Positions 7,946 through 16,954 of a DNA stretch of 64,000 nt are shown piece by piece. Under the pieces are notes generated by a model. It did no database searches. It saw nothing but the letters and a program-made list of their open reading frames with translations, and had not been told where the DNA came from. The position numbers were made by a program, and so were the translations under genes. This DNA is from Haloarcula halobia (GTDB taxonomy: Archaea; Halobacteriota; Halobacteria; Halobacteriales; Haloarculaceae), in contig NZ_CP119787.1 in assembly GCF_029338255.1 (NCBI RefSeq), forward strand, positions 1,798,001 through 1,862,000, read 5' to 3'. Within the stretch, counting starts at the first letter, position 1, and each line of letters begins with the position of its first letter.

Positions 7946-8962
7946 GTGAGACGAGAAGTCACACTCGCCCTGGCCATGGTCCTCCTCGCGCTGGCGATGG
8001 TCGTCGGCGCGACGGCGGTCCCCGACGTCCTCACCGAACCCGACGAGGACATCCGGCCGAGCCACCTCGATCTGCGCGAGACGACGGTCAACGCCACCGA
8101 CGTCGGCGGCGAGTCGGTCACGCTGGTGCTCGACTCGCGCATCGCCCACCGGGGTGGCACGGCGCGGAACGTCACTGTCGAGACGCGGGTCGTCGACGCG
8201 GAGACCGGGCTGGTCACGACGACGCGCCGCCAGTCCCTGGGCAACGTCACGGGTGAACGGGAGGTATCGGTCGAGACCGAACTCACCGTCGAACGCGAGG
8301 GCGGCTACCGAATCGAGACCCTCGTCTTCGCCGACGGCGAACGCCGTACCACCAGCCGGACCGAGGTACGAAACGTCGACGCGCTCACGCCCGCGTACGC
8401 ACGTAGCAGCGTCTCTTTCCACCGCTTCGAGGGTAGCGCCGCCGGGCTCCGTCCCATCGCCTACCGCATCCAGTCGGTCGCGGACAACCGGACCACGCTG
8501 AACGTCTCCGTGTACTTCACCAACCGCGGCGACGAGCCGGCCGGCGACCTGACGCTGCGGCTGCGTGCCCGCCAGGCCGACTCGAACGTCGTCGCCGACG
8601 AGACCCGGCTCCGGGTCGGCCAGATTCGGCCCGGACGGACCGAGACCGTCACCGCGGAGCTCACCGTCCCGGACGGCTACAACTACTGGCTCGACGGCAT
8701 CCTCCTGTCCGACGGCGTCATCGTCGCCACCGAGAGCGCCCCGGCGAACCTCGACCCACAGGAGACGCTGGCGGTCAACGAGACCCGCCGCGACGTGGGC
8801 TTCCAGTCCGGCGACTTCGCCGAGGAACCCGAGCGCGAGCGGGCCACCGAGGCTCCGGCCAGGGAATCGACCGTCGGCGGGAGCGGCCCCGGGTTCACCG
8901 CCGTCGCGGCGCTGACGGCGCTGCTCGCCGGCACCATCGCACTCGCACGGAGGCGACTATGA
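7946..8962 (+). CDS. Secreted surface protein with PGF-CTERM-like anchor
   Basis: The 338-aa protein has an N-terminal signal or anchor helix (~residues 5-25). Two beta-sandwich-like repeats rich in Val/Thr follow, then an acidic EPERERATEAPARES linker. The end is GPGFTAVAALTALLAG plus a basic RRRL, the layout of PGF-CTERM proteins processed by archaeosortase A. It is therefore probably extracellular and lipid-anchored. The GTG start is supported by the TATA box just upstream. It overlaps the next gene (ATGA). I recognise a haloarchaea-only family but no activity. Confidence 0.7.
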   Translation: MRREVTLALAMVLLALAMVVGATAVPDVLTEPDEDIRPSHLDLRETTVNATDVGGESVTLVLDSRIAHRGGTARNVTVETRVVDAETGLVTTTRRQSLGNVTGEREVSVETELTVEREGGYRIETLVFADGERRTTSRTEVRNVDALTPAYARSSVSFHRFEGSAAGLRPIAYRIQSVADNRTTLNVSVYFTNRGDEPAGDLTLRLRARQADSNVVADETRLRVGQIRPGRTETVTAELTVPDGYNYWLDGILLSDGVIVATESAPANLDPQETLAVNETRRDVGFQSGDFAEEPERERATEAPARESTVGGSGPGFTAVAALTALLAGTIALARRRL

Positions 8963-9258
8963 CAGACACTGCTAGTTCGACCACCCCGACAGACGCCGAC
9001 GAACAGTCCGACTCGCAAACCGAGTCCAGCGACGATGCCGAGGGCCGGTCCATCCGCACCTACGCGACGTGGGCGGCCTTCGCCATCCTGGTCCTGGTCG
9101 CGCTCGTGGCGACGTTCCAGTTCTACTTCGCCGCCTCCGCGGCCATCACCGAGTTCGTCACGCGGCGCTACCGGCCGCTGTTCCGGGCCGGGTTCAACCT
9201 GGTCATCGTGCTGGCCTGCGGCCTGGGTATCTCCCTGCTCGTTCGCCGACTCGCCTGA
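8959..9258 (+). CDS. Small two-TM membrane protein
   Basis: The 99-aa protein has a ~30-residue acidic/Ser-Thr N-terminus, then helices at about residues 37-57 and 75-95 joined by a basic loop (RRYRPLFR). Its ATG overlaps the upstream surface-protein stop, so the pair form one operon. It may assist membrane placement of its neighbour, but no family function is known. Confidence 0.7.
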   Translation: MTDTASSTTPTDADEQSDSQTESSDDAEGRSIRTYATWAAFAILVLVALVATFQFYFAASAAITEFVTRRYRPLFRAGFNLVIVLACGLGISLLVRRLA

Positions 9259-9299
9259 GGACGACAACCCTTTTCTGCGGCCCTACCGAATCCGCGTCC

Positions 9300-9716
9300 A
9301 TGGCAGACGACGAGACAGAGAGCGGCGAGGAAGCGGGCGAAGAGACAGCGAGCGACGACGGCGAGGAGAAGTCCTTCCGCGAGCGCGTCGAGGAAATCCG
9401 CCAGCAGCGCGCCGAGGAGCGCGAGGGCGGCGAGGAGGGCGAGATGAGCCGTGAGGAGCGCATGGAGGAGATGATGGGCGGTGGCGGCGGCCCCGGCGGC
9501 ATGGGCGGCAACCCCTTCGCCCAGATGATGGGCGGCATGATGGGCGGTGGCGGCCCTGGCGGCCCCGGCGGCATGGGCGGCCAGCCCGGCCCGAGTCGCG
9601 AACAGGAGAGCGGCGGCGACAACGAGGAACTGACGCGGGAGATCCGCAAACTCCGCGACGAGGTCCACGATGTCCGGCGGTCGCTCGACCGCATCGCTGA
9701 CGCGCTCGAAGACTGA
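9300..9716 (+). CDS. Gly/Met-rich acidic protein with C-terminal coiled coil
   Basis: The 138-aa product has three parts. The first is an acidic, highly charged helix (residues 1-55). The middle is a low-complexity Gly-Met-Pro segment with repeated MMGG and GGPGG units (~56-98). The last is a short amphipathic coiled coil (EELTREIRKLRDEVHDVRRS). Such Met/Gly segments recall chaperonin tails and flexible linkers, but no homologous family is recognised. The ATG at 9300 is about 40 nt after the membrane-protein stop. Confidence 0.65.
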   Translation: MADDETESGEEAGEETASDDGEEKSFRERVEEIRQQRAEEREGGEEGEMSREERMEEMMGGGGGPGGMGGNPFAQMMGGMMGGGGPGGPGGMGGQPGPSREQESGGDNEELTREIRKLRDEVHDVRRSLDRIADALED

Positions 9717-9831
9717 GGTTCTCGCGGCGCTTCTGAGCGGTTCGAGTGATGCGTCCGGCCGGAGCACGCCGTGACGGGCTCCCGGTGGCGAGTACCGGCG
9801 AGAAACAGCGCCGCGTCGTCCGACCCGGGGC

Positions 9832-10182
9832 TCAGCCCTCGTAGGCCAGGTTCATGATCCACTGCGAGAAGGTGTCGTCGTGGGGGTCGACCTCCTCGTC
9901 GCCGATGAACGGCGAGAGCTGGTCCCCGGCCATCAGCAGGGAGAAGTCGAGGTCCCTGGCCGCGGGGGTGAGATAGTAGGTGTTGTGGCCGTCGTAGACC
10001 GTCTCCTCGCGCTGGATGAGGTCCTTATCGAAGAGCGACTCGACGATGCGACTCCCCTTGCGCGAGGAGACGTCAAGCTCCTTCCAGAAGTCGCTCTGGT
10101 GGATGCCGCCCGACTCGCGGATGAGTTCCAGTCCTGCTCGTTCGTCTTCAGAGAGATCCGCCTCCGACGCTGCCGAGCTCAT
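9832..10182 (-). CDS. MarR/TrmB-type winged-helix regulator
   Basis: The 116-aa product contains an N-terminal winged helix: ERAGLELIRESGGIHQSDFW, SSRKGSRIVESLFDKDLI and the wing EETVYDGHNTYYLT. A ~35-residue acidic tail follows. The arrangement is that of haloarchaeal MarR-like regulators; the ligand and targets are unknown. The start at 10182 precedes a typical MSSAAS leader, and an upstream in-frame extension is Arg/Ser-rich and unlikely. It follows the NRDE gene on the same strand with a 25-nt gap. Confidence 0.8.
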   Translation of the reverse strand: MSSAASEADLSEDERAGLELIRESGGIHQSDFWKELDVSSRKGSRIVESLFDKDLIQREETVYDGHNTYYLTPAARDLDFSLLMAGDQLSPFIGDEEVDPHDDTFSQWIMNLAYEG

Positions 10183-10207
10183 GTATGGTACACTGACGGT
10201 CGGCCGG

Positions 10208-10945
10208 TTAAATGTGACTTTCGACCGGGCGGTACTCGGTCTCGCAGGGCGGGCCATCCGCGAACCGGTACGTGTGGCGCGCGCCGAGCGTGATGAGCGA
10301 CGACGAGCGGGTCCCGAAGCCGTCACCGTGGACACAGACGCCGAAGTCGTGGTCGCCTATCGCCGCGGCCGCCCGGTCGAGCCACGCGTCGCCGTCCTCG
10401 CCGGGCTGGACCTGGAGGTGGTCTCTGAGCCGGTCGGCGTTGACCGCCTGCCGCTCGCCCACGTCCGGACGGTGGCCTGGGATGCGGTAGTCCCCGTCGG
10501 CGCCGACGTTGACGACGACGTGGACGCCGGGGTCGAGGTTCCTGACGGCGAGCTGGCCGTCCCACTCGAAGAGGACCGGCGCGTTCTCGTCGGCGAGCAG
10601 GAGGTTGAATCCGTCGTACTCCGCCTCCCTGGTCGCCTGCTCGACTGCGCGAGCGGCGGACTCGGCGCTCTCGTGACTCAGCGCGTCCCGGACGAGCAGT
10701 CCCCGCGACCGCTCGGCGGCCAGGTCGGCGTCGACCCACCGGTTCGTCACCGCCGCGAGGAGGCCGTGTTCGTTGTAGCCGACCCAGGTCCCCTCGGCTT
10801 CCTCGTCGCTCGGTGCGACGACGCGGGCGCCCCACTGGCGTTCACTGGGCGGTTGCGAGGGCCGGTCGAGTCGTTCGTCGCGGTTCGCGCCGAAGGCGAC
10901 GGGCGTCTCGGGGAACTCCTGCCACGCGAGGACGATGGTACACAC
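10208..10945 (-). CDS. NRDE/TANGO2 family protein
   Basis: The 245-aa protein begins (GTG start) Met-Cys-Thr, placing a cysteine at position 2 as in NRDE proteins, and has the diagnostic FGANRDERLDRPS near residue 18. The fold is an Ntn-hydrolase-like alpha-beta-beta-alpha sandwich. TANGO2 homologues are implicated in heme or lipid handling in eukaryotes; the archaeal role is unknown. It may be co-transcribed with the winged-helix gene downstream. Confidence 0.85.
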   Translation of the reverse strand: MCTIVLAWQEFPETPVAFGANRDERLDRPSQPPSERQWGARVVAPSDEEAEGTWVGYNEHGLLAAVTNRWVDADLAAERSRGLLVRDALSHESAESAARAVEQATREAEYDGFNLLLADENAPVLFEWDGQLAVRNLDPGVHVVVNVGADGDYRIPGHRPDVGERQAVNADRLRDHLQVQPGEDGDAWLDRAAAAIGDHDFGVCVHGDGFGTRSSSLITLGARHTYRFADGPPCETEYRPVESHI

Positions 10946-10984
10946 GGCCGTTCGGTAGGGGCCGACGGTAAAAAACGGCTGGGC

Positions 10985-12460
10985 TCACCCCCCGAGCAGG
11001 TCGCGGACGGCCCCCCTGTCGACGGTTCCGGAGGGGGTCCGGGGGAGCGACTCAATCACCCGGATCGTCTTCGGAACCTCGTAGCTCGCGAGGCGGTCGC
11101 GACAGTGTGCGAGGACGGTAGCCTCGTCGACGTCACCGACGACGAGCGCGGCGACTCGCTGGCCCCACTCCGGGTCGGGGAGCCCCACCACGGCGGCCTC
11201 GCTGACGGCCTGATGCTCGCGAATCGCCGCCGCGACGTCGCCCGCGTCGACGTTCTCGCCCCCAGTGACGATGCGGTCGTCGACCCGGCCGACCACCCAC
11301 AGCCGCCCGTCGTCGTCACGGTACCCCCGGTCCCCCGTGTGGAAGCCGTGAGGGCCGAAGGCCGCCTCGGTCCGCGCGTCGTCGAGGTAGCCCGGCGTCA
11401 CCGTGGGCCCCGAGACCACGAGCTCGCCCCGTTCCCCGGGGCCGACCGGCGAGCCGTCGGCGACGACGCGAACCTCGGTGCAGAGGAGCGGCTGGCCCAC
11501 CGTGCCCGGATAGGCCGCGGCCGTCTCCGGGCGCGCGGTAGCGATCTGCGAACTGGTCTCGGTCATCCCGTAGGTGGGACAGACCGGGAGGCCACGCTCC
11601 CGGCAGCGGTCGACCAGCGTCTCGCTGGCCGGCCCGCCACCCAGCAGGACGACCCGGAGCGACTCGTGGGGGGTCCATCCCTCGTCGAGCAACCGGGTGA
11701 GCATCGTCGGCACGAGCGAGACGCCGGTCACGCGCTCCGCGGCGAGTCGCTCGGGGGTCCGCTCGGCGTCGAACCCGCGCTGGACGACGACGGTCGTCCC
11801 GTAGAGGGCGCTCCGGACGAACGGCGCCAGCCCGCCCATGTGGTAGGTCGGGAGACAGACGAGCCACCGGTCGCCGGGGGCGACGCCGAGCCGGAACGCC
11901 GACGCCGTCGCGCTCGCGACGAGGTTGCCCACGGTGAGCCGGACGCCCTTCGGCTCGCTGGTGGTCCCCGAGGTAAACAGGACCAGTTGCGTATCGTCAC
12001 GAGCGAACTCGACAGGGGCGGGTGACGGCTCGGCGGCCGCGATGTCGTCGAACGCGTCCACGTCTCCGTTGTCCGCACCGTCGAGCGAGACGACCGGACA
12101 GGGAGCCGCCTCGACGGCGAGCGAGCGCGACTCGCGCTCACAGACCAGCAGGTCGGGGGCGAGCGTCTCGAGGGTCGATTCGAGGACTCCGCTCCCCAAC
12201 TGGAGGTTCAATGGCGCCAGCGTCGCGCCGGCGCGCATCGCCCCGAACAGCAGCGTCCCCACGGCCGCCCGCGTGTCGACGAGCGTCGCGACGCGATCCG
12301 CCTCGAACGCCTCGAAGACCGACGCGGCGTCGGCGACGGCCGCGTCCAGTTCGCGGTAGGTCAGTTCTCCGTCCTCGCCGACGACGGCCGTCCGCTCGGG
12401 CGTGCTCTCGACCCGGTGGGTCACCAGATCCCGCGTCGGCCAGTCGACGGGCTCAGGCAT
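10985..12460 (-). CDS. menE: o-Succinylbenzoate-CoA ligase
   Basis: A 491-aa ANL-superfamily adenylating enzyme. The P-loop is LFTSGTTSEPKGVRLT (~residues 156-171), with YGMTE and the C-terminal hinge TGDRGYRDDDGRLWVVGRVDD. It activates o-succinylbenzoate to the CoA thioester in menaquinone synthesis. Assignment among acyl-CoA ligases rests on context: menC starts 8 nt inside this gene's upstream boundary and menA precedes menC, forming menA-menC-menE. Length fits MenE. Confidence 0.9.
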   Translation of the reverse strand: MPEPVDWPTRDLVTHRVESTPERTAVVGEDGELTYRELDAAVADAASVFEAFEADRVATLVDTRAAVGTLLFGAMRAGATLAPLNLQLGSGVLESTLETLAPDLLVCERESRSLAVEAAPCPVVSLDGADNGDVDAFDDIAAAEPSPAPVEFARDDTQLVLFTSGTTSEPKGVRLTVGNLVASATASAFRLGVAPGDRWLVCLPTYHMGGLAPFVRSALYGTTVVVQRGFDAERTPERLAAERVTGVSLVPTMLTRLLDEGWTPHESLRVVLLGGGPASETLVDRCRERGLPVCPTYGMTETSSQIATARPETAAAYPGTVGQPLLCTEVRVVADGSPVGPGERGELVVSGPTVTPGYLDDARTEAAFGPHGFHTGDRGYRDDDGRLWVVGRVDDRIVTGGENVDAGDVAAAIREHQAVSEAAVVGLPDPEWGQRVAALVVGDVDEATVLAHCRDRLASYEVPKTIRVIESLPRTPSGTVDRGAVRDLLGG

Positions 12461-13505
12461 CCGGTCGCACCTCCGCCGGGTCGATGCCGAGGCCGGCCGC
12501 CTGTGGCACGGTCATCTCCCCGTCCCGGACCGTCGTCGGGTCGGGGCCGAGATCGCGCTCGAGTCTGTCGCCGGTCGCCAGCCCGCAGGGTGTGACGTCG
12601 GGGACGGCCGCCGCCACGTGCAGCGCCGCCAGTCGCGCGACGACGCCGTCGATCGTCGTCGTGACGACGGGTTCGACGCCGGCCTCGCGGGCGCGTACCG
12701 CCAGCGTGTGGGCGTTGCCGGGGCCACCCAGGGCCATCGGCTTCAGGACCAGCACGTCCGCGGCGTCGGCGTCCAGGACCGCGTCGACGCGGCGGCCGAC
12801 CAGCGACTCGTCGAGTGCCACGCCAACGTCGAACGCCGCCTCGCGCAGGGCGGCGTGGCCCGCCAGGTCGTCGGCCGGCAGCGGTTGCTCGACGTACGAG
12901 ACGCCGAGATCCCCGAATGCCTCGAACGCCGCCTCGGCCTCCTTGCTCGCCCAGGCCCCGTTCGCGTCGGCCCGGAGGGTGACGGCTTCGTCGACTCGCT
13001 TCCGGACCGCGCGGAGTCGGTCGACGTCCGCGGCGACCGGCCGGTTCCCGACCTTGACTTTCACGCAGTCGTAGCCCGCGGCGACGGCGTCCGCGACCGC
13101 CCGTGCCGTCTCGGTGGGCGGGCCGTCGCCGACCGTCGCGTTCACCGGGACCGACCTGCAGTCCCTGTCCCCGTCGAACCACCGGTACAGCGGCAGGCCG
13201 TCGGCCCTGGCGTCGGCGTCGAGCAGCGCCGTCGAGACGCCGTGGCGGGCCGCCGGGACCGCGAGCGCGTCGAGTTCGAGCAGCGCGGCGCTGTGCCCGC
13301 CCGACGCCTCGGCGTCGGCCGCCGCGTCGAGCGCCGCCCGACACTCCGGGAGCGACTCGGTCCATCCCGGCAGCGGCGTCGCCTCGCCCACGCCCGTCTC
13401 GCCGCGGTGGTCGTACTCGACGACGGCCCCCTCGCGGGCCTCGATAGTCCCCGTGGCCGTCCCGAGCGGGCGCGCCAGCGGGAGCGAGAACGCCGCGAGC
13501 CTCAT
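12453..13505 (-). CDS. menC: o-Succinylbenzoate synthase
   Basis: The 350-aa product is an enolase-superfamily enzyme with the catalytic KxK motif (DCVKVKVGNRP). Metal-ligand regions follow: LRADANGAW, YVEQPLPADD, and LDESLV then LKPMALGG. It dehydrates SHCHC to o-succinylbenzoate. The start ATG overlaps the menA stop (ATGA), and the 3' end overlaps the menE start by 8 nt, so the three are translationally coupled. Confidence 0.92.
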   Translation of the reverse strand: MRLAAFSLPLARPLGTATGTIEAREGAVVEYDHRGETGVGEATPLPGWTESLPECRAALDAAADAEASGGHSAALLELDALAVPAARHGVSTALLDADARADGLPLYRWFDGDRDCRSVPVNATVGDGPPTETARAVADAVAAGYDCVKVKVGNRPVAADVDRLRAVRKRVDEAVTLRADANGAWASKEAEAAFEAFGDLGVSYVEQPLPADDLAGHAALREAAFDVGVALDESLVGRRVDAVLDADAADVLVLKPMALGGPGNAHTLAVRAREAGVEPVVTTTIDGVVARLAALHVAAAVPDVTPCGLATGDRLERDLGPDPTTVRDGEMTVPQAAGLGIDPAEVRPDA

Positions 13506-14461
13506 AGCACCTGCGGGAGCGCCAGGCCCCCGGCGAACAGCAGCGAGTGGACGAACAGCGTCTGGCCGACCCGTTCCAGCGCGGGGTTCAGCGCCGCCCC
13601 TTCGGTCTCCGTGAGGACGGTCCGCGAGACGGACCCGGCGAGCGGCAGCGAGAGCAGCGGTGCCAGCGCCCACGGCCCGAACGCGGCGTCCAGCGCGAAG
13701 ACCACCGGCACCACGTAGGCCATCCCGACCAGTGCCAGGAACTCGACGCGACTCCACGTGTACCCCAGGTAGACCGCCAGCGTCTTCTTGCCCGCGGCCC
13801 TGTCCGTCTCCCGGTCGCGAATGTTGTTGACGACGAGGATGGCAGTCGAGAGTGCGGCGGCCGGGAGGCTCGCGGTCACCGCCGTGGCGGTGATGCTCCC
13901 GGCGGGGATTGTCGTCGGGAACACCCCCACCGCGGGCATGTTCGCCACGGCCTGGACGTAGTAGGTCCCGGTGACGGCGACCAGGCCGAAGTAGACGAAC
14001 ACGAAGAGGTCACCCAGGCCGCGGTACCCGTACGGGAGGGGACCGCCGGTGTAGAGGATGCCCGCGGCGATGCCGGAGAGGCCCACGACGACGATAGGGA
14101 GGCCGCCGACGGCCACCAGGTAGACGCCCACGACGACCGCCAGGCCGTACGTCGCGGCCATCGCCCGCCTGACCTCTGCCGGTTCGATGAGGCCGCCCGC
14201 CGTCACGCGCGTAAAGCCTTCCCGCTCGTCCGTGTCCGCGCCCTTCACCGCGTCGTAGTAGTCGTTCGCGAAGTTCGTCCCGACCTGGATGAGCAGCGCC
14301 CCCACCAGCGCCGCGAGCGCCGGGCCGAGCGCAAACACCCCGGCGTGGACGGCCACCCCCACGCCGACGACGACTGGCGCGGCACCGGCCGGGAGCGTCT
14401 GTGGCCGGGCCGCCATGACCCAGGCCTTCCGTCTCGAGACGTCCGCCGTCGCTGTACTCAT
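13502..14461 (-). CDS. menA: 1,4-Dihydroxy-2-naphthoate polyprenyltransferase
   Basis: A 319-aa UbiA-superfamily integral membrane prenyltransferase with about nine helices. The first Asp-rich motif is NFANDYYDAVKGAD (~residues 64-77) and the second is NNIRDRETD (~residues 203-211). It attaches the isoprenoid chain to dihydroxynaphthoate in the membrane. It is the first gene of menA-menC-menE. Length and motifs fit MenA better than UbiA or DGGGP synthase, and the neighbours confirm it. Confidence 0.92.
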   Translation of the reverse strand: MSTATADVSRRKAWVMAARPQTLPAGAAPVVVGVGVAVHAGVFALGPALAALVGALLIQVGTNFANDYYDAVKGADTDEREGFTRVTAGGLIEPAEVRRAMAATYGLAVVVGVYLVAVGGLPIVVVGLSGIAAGILYTGGPLPYGYRGLGDLFVFVYFGLVAVTGTYYVQAVANMPAVGVFPTTIPAGSITATAVTASLPAAALSTAILVVNNIRDRETDRAAGKKTLAVYLGYTWSRVEFLALVGMAYVVPVVFALDAAFGPWALAPLLSLPLAGSVSRTVLTETEGAALNPALERVGQTLFVHSLLFAGGLALPQVL

Positions 14462-14589
14462 TGGCCGGATTTCAGGGCCACACCCCCATATCGGCTGTGG
14501 TTGTGCCGACTGGACGCCGCCGGGTCGACCGTCGGGACGGAGGGAGTTCCAACCGGCCTGTCCCGCCTCGTCTCTCGCGGCGAGCGGAG

Positions 14590-15549
14590 TCAGTAGTGCC
14601 AGGGCACGTCGTCGAAGTCCGGCTTTCGCCCCTCGTTGAACGCGTCGCGCCCCTCCTGGGCCTCGTCGGTCATGTACGCGAGCCGAGTGGCTTCGCCGGC
14701 GAACACCTGCTGACCGACCAGCCCGTCGGAATCGAGGTTGAACGCGTATTTCAGCATCCGCATGGCCGTCGGCGACTTGTTGTTGATGCGCTCGGCCCAG
14801 TCGATGGCCTCCGCTTCGAGGTCCTCGTGGGCGACGACGTCGTTGACCATCCCCATCTCCGCGGCCTCGTCGCCGCTGTATGTCTTCCCGAGGAAGAACA
14901 CCTCGCGGGCCTTCTTCTGGCCGACCTGGCGGGCGAGGTACGCCGACCCGAACCCGCCGTCGAAACTGCCCACGTCGGGGTCCGTCTGGAGGAACTTCGC
15001 GTGCTCCTCGCTGGCGATGGTGAGATCACACACGACGTGTAGCGAGTGGCCGCCGCCGACCGCCCACCCCGGCACGACTGCGACGACGACCTTCGGAATG
15101 TGCCGGATCTGGCGCTGGACCTCGAGGATGTGCAGGCGGCCGACGTTCTCCGGTGCGTCCTCGTCGCCGACGTCTCGCAGCTCGCCGCGCTCACCGCTCG
15201 ACTTCTCCGAGTCGCGCTGCGACTCGCTGTCGTCCTCTGCGTGATACTCGTACCCGCTCTCGCCGCGGATGCTCTGGTCACCGCCGGAGCAGAACGCCCA
15301 GCCGCCGTCTTTCGGCGAGGGCCCGTTCCCGGTCAGCAGGATACAGCCCACGTCCGTGAGGCGCTTCGCGTGGTCGAGCGCTCTGGCGAGTTCGTCGACC
15401 GTCTCCGGTCGGAAGGCGTTGCGCTTCTCGGGGCGGTCGAAGGCGATGCGCACCGCGCCCGTCTCCGTCGAGCGGTGGTAGGTGATATCGTGGAAGTCGA
15501 ACCGGTCGACGGCCTCCCACCGTTCCGGGTCGAATATCTCTGAGACCAT
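14590..15549 (-). CDS. menB: 1,4-Dihydroxy-2-naphthoyl-CoA synthase
   Basis: The 319-aa crotonase-fold enzyme contains the oxyanion-hole region WAFCSGGDQSIRG and VVPGWAVGGGHSLHVVCD. It cyclises o-succinylbenzoyl-CoA. Compared with bacterial MenB there is an extra acidic stretch of roughly 25-30 residues after the GGDQ loop (rich in Glu, Asp, Ser), plausible as a halophilic surface insertion. It is separated from menA by ~130 nt on the same strand and may have its own promoter. The ATG at 15549 is chosen over an implausible long upstream extension. Confidence 0.95.
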   Translation of the reverse strand: MVSEIFDPERWEAVDRFDFHDITYHRSTETGAVRIAFDRPEKRNAFRPETVDELARALDHAKRLTDVGCILLTGNGPSPKDGGWAFCSGGDQSIRGESGYEYHAEDDSESQRDSEKSSGERGELRDVGDEDAPENVGRLHILEVQRQIRHIPKVVVAVVPGWAVGGGHSLHVVCDLTIASEEHAKFLQTDPDVGSFDGGFGSAYLARQVGQKKAREVFFLGKTYSGDEAAEMGMVNDVVAHEDLEAEAIDWAERINNKSPTAMRMLKYAFNLDSDGLVGQQVFAGEATRLAYMTDEAQEGRDAFNEGRKPDFDDVPWHY

Positions 15550-15630
15550 ACCGTGGGTGACGCCGGCCGGTGCAAAAAGATTCCCAGTGGGCGAAACGTT
15601 TTCCTGGGTGTTGTGTGTGCATACTCGTGT

Positions 15631-15912
15631 ATGCCCTCCACCTTCGACGACCGACAGATCCGCCTCGCGCTGCTCGGTTTCTCGGTGCTGGTCGTCCTGT
15701 ACAGCCTCATCATCGTCCAGCAGATACTCCTCGGGTTCCTGGTAGTCGTGGCCCTGTGGTCCGTCTACCTGTTCTACCACCTCGTGGGGATACTGGCACG
15801 CATCGCGTCCGCCCTAGAGGACCTCGCCCGCCAGCGGACCGACGGCGGCGGTGACGCCTGGGGCGAAGACGCGACCGGGACCGGGGCCCGCGAGCCCGGG
15901 AACCACGACTGA
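15631..15912 (+). CDS. Small two-TM membrane protein
   Basis: The 93-aa product has two adjacent hydrophobic helices (about residues 11-27 and 30-48), then an amphipathic segment and a Gly/Asp-rich tail. It is divergent from menB and precedes the DnaJ-domain gene by about 56 nt. No family is recognised. High G/C at third positions and a start right after an A/T-richer spacer support coding. Confidence 0.65.
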   Translation: MPSTFDDRQIRLALLGFSVLVVLYSLIIVQQILLGFLVVVALWSVYLFYHLVGILARIASALEDLARQRTDGGGDAWGEDATGTGAREPGNHD

Positions 15913-15968
15913 GAATCGGCGGTGAAGATTCACTTCCGCTCCGCATCGACCCACCACCGCCCGCGCAC

Positions 15969-16892
15969 ATGACAGAGACGTTCTACGACGTGCTTGGCGT
16001 CGAGCCCGACGCGACCACAGACGAGATCGAGGCCGCCTACCGGGAGCGCCTGAAGGAGGTCCACCCCGACGTGAACGACGACGCGGACGCCGGGGCCACG
16101 ACGCGGGAACTCATCGACGCCCGGGACGTCCTCGTCGACGAGGCCGAGCGGGCGCGCTACGACCGCCTCGGCCACGAGGCCTACGTGGGCGACGAGCCCA
16201 GCGCCGCCAGCGCGAGCGAGAACGACGTCGCCAGTGCGGCCCGTCGTGCCGGGTACGGCGAGGAGACGTCGACCAGCGGGCAACGGCACACACGGTCGAC
16301 CGTCGCGGACGCTCGAGAGCGAGCACGGGCCCGTCGTGACCGAGAGCGCCGTGCCAGCGAACGCGTCCGGCAGGGACGGGCAACCGAGGCGACCACCGAC
16401 GCCGCCGGGTCCGAGGCCAGCCCACAGGGGACAGCGTCCGACGCGTCCGGCGACTCGCAGTCGACCGCGACTCGGACGTCAGGGGCCCGCGACGGGTCCG
16501 GGTCGGACTGGACCGTCGGCGCCGGCTACAGCGTCAGGAACTCCCCGAGCTGGGGATCCCAATCCGGCAACCTGATTCCGACCGGTCGGGACCTGACGCT
16601 GCTCGGCCTCACGTTCTCGCTGTATCCGGTTTTGCTGTTCAGCGCGCTCGTCCCGGCCTTCCCACTCTTCGTGAACGTCGTCCTCGGGGGGTGTCTCCTG
16701 CTGGTCGTCGGCTACCTCCAGTCGAGGCCCCGCATCGCGCTCCTGGTCTTTGGTCCCTGGAGCATCGTCGTGCCGTTCGTCCTGCTGGGGCTGAACCTCT
16801 CGTTCGTGTCACTGGTCGGTATCGCCGCCCTGCTGGCCACCTGGCTGCCCTTCGGGTTCACCGTGCTCACCATCTCCGTCCTCCGCCTGTAG
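15969..16892 (+). CDS. DnaJ-domain membrane protein
   Basis: The 307-aa protein has an N-terminal J domain (residues ~3-68, YDVLGVEPDATTDEIEAAYR, with the obligatory HPD in EVHPDVN). A long Arg/Ser/Ala-rich low-complexity linker (~70-190) follows, then three to four hydrophobic helices (~205-305). It should recruit DnaK/Hsp70 to the membrane. It lacks the Gly/Phe and zinc-finger regions, so it is not the canonical DnaJ. It sits between menB and menD but on the opposite strand. Confidence 0.85.
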   Translation: MTETFYDVLGVEPDATTDEIEAAYRERLKEVHPDVNDDADAGATTRELIDARDVLVDEAERARYDRLGHEAYVGDEPSAASASENDVASAARRAGYGEETSTSGQRHTRSTVADARERARARRDRERRASERVRQGRATEATTDAAGSEASPQGTASDASGDSQSTATRTSGARDGSGSDWTVGAGYSVRNSPSWGSQSGNLIPTGRDLTLLGLTFSLYPVLLFSALVPAFPLFVNVVLGGCLLLVVGYLQSRPRIALLVFGPWSIVVPFVLLGLNLSFVSLVGIAALLATWLPFGFTVLTISVLRL

Positions 16893-16954
16893 GACACCCA
16901 TCCACGGTGCGCTGGCCCCCTCTCGAGGGCCCCCCCCGAACGGTCTCTCGTCGG

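Noticed and set aside
10016-12025. 669-codon plus-strand open frame
   Set aside because: It is antisense to the NRDE and menE genes; composition is Arg/Gly/Asp-rich typical of a shadow frame in G+C-rich DNA.
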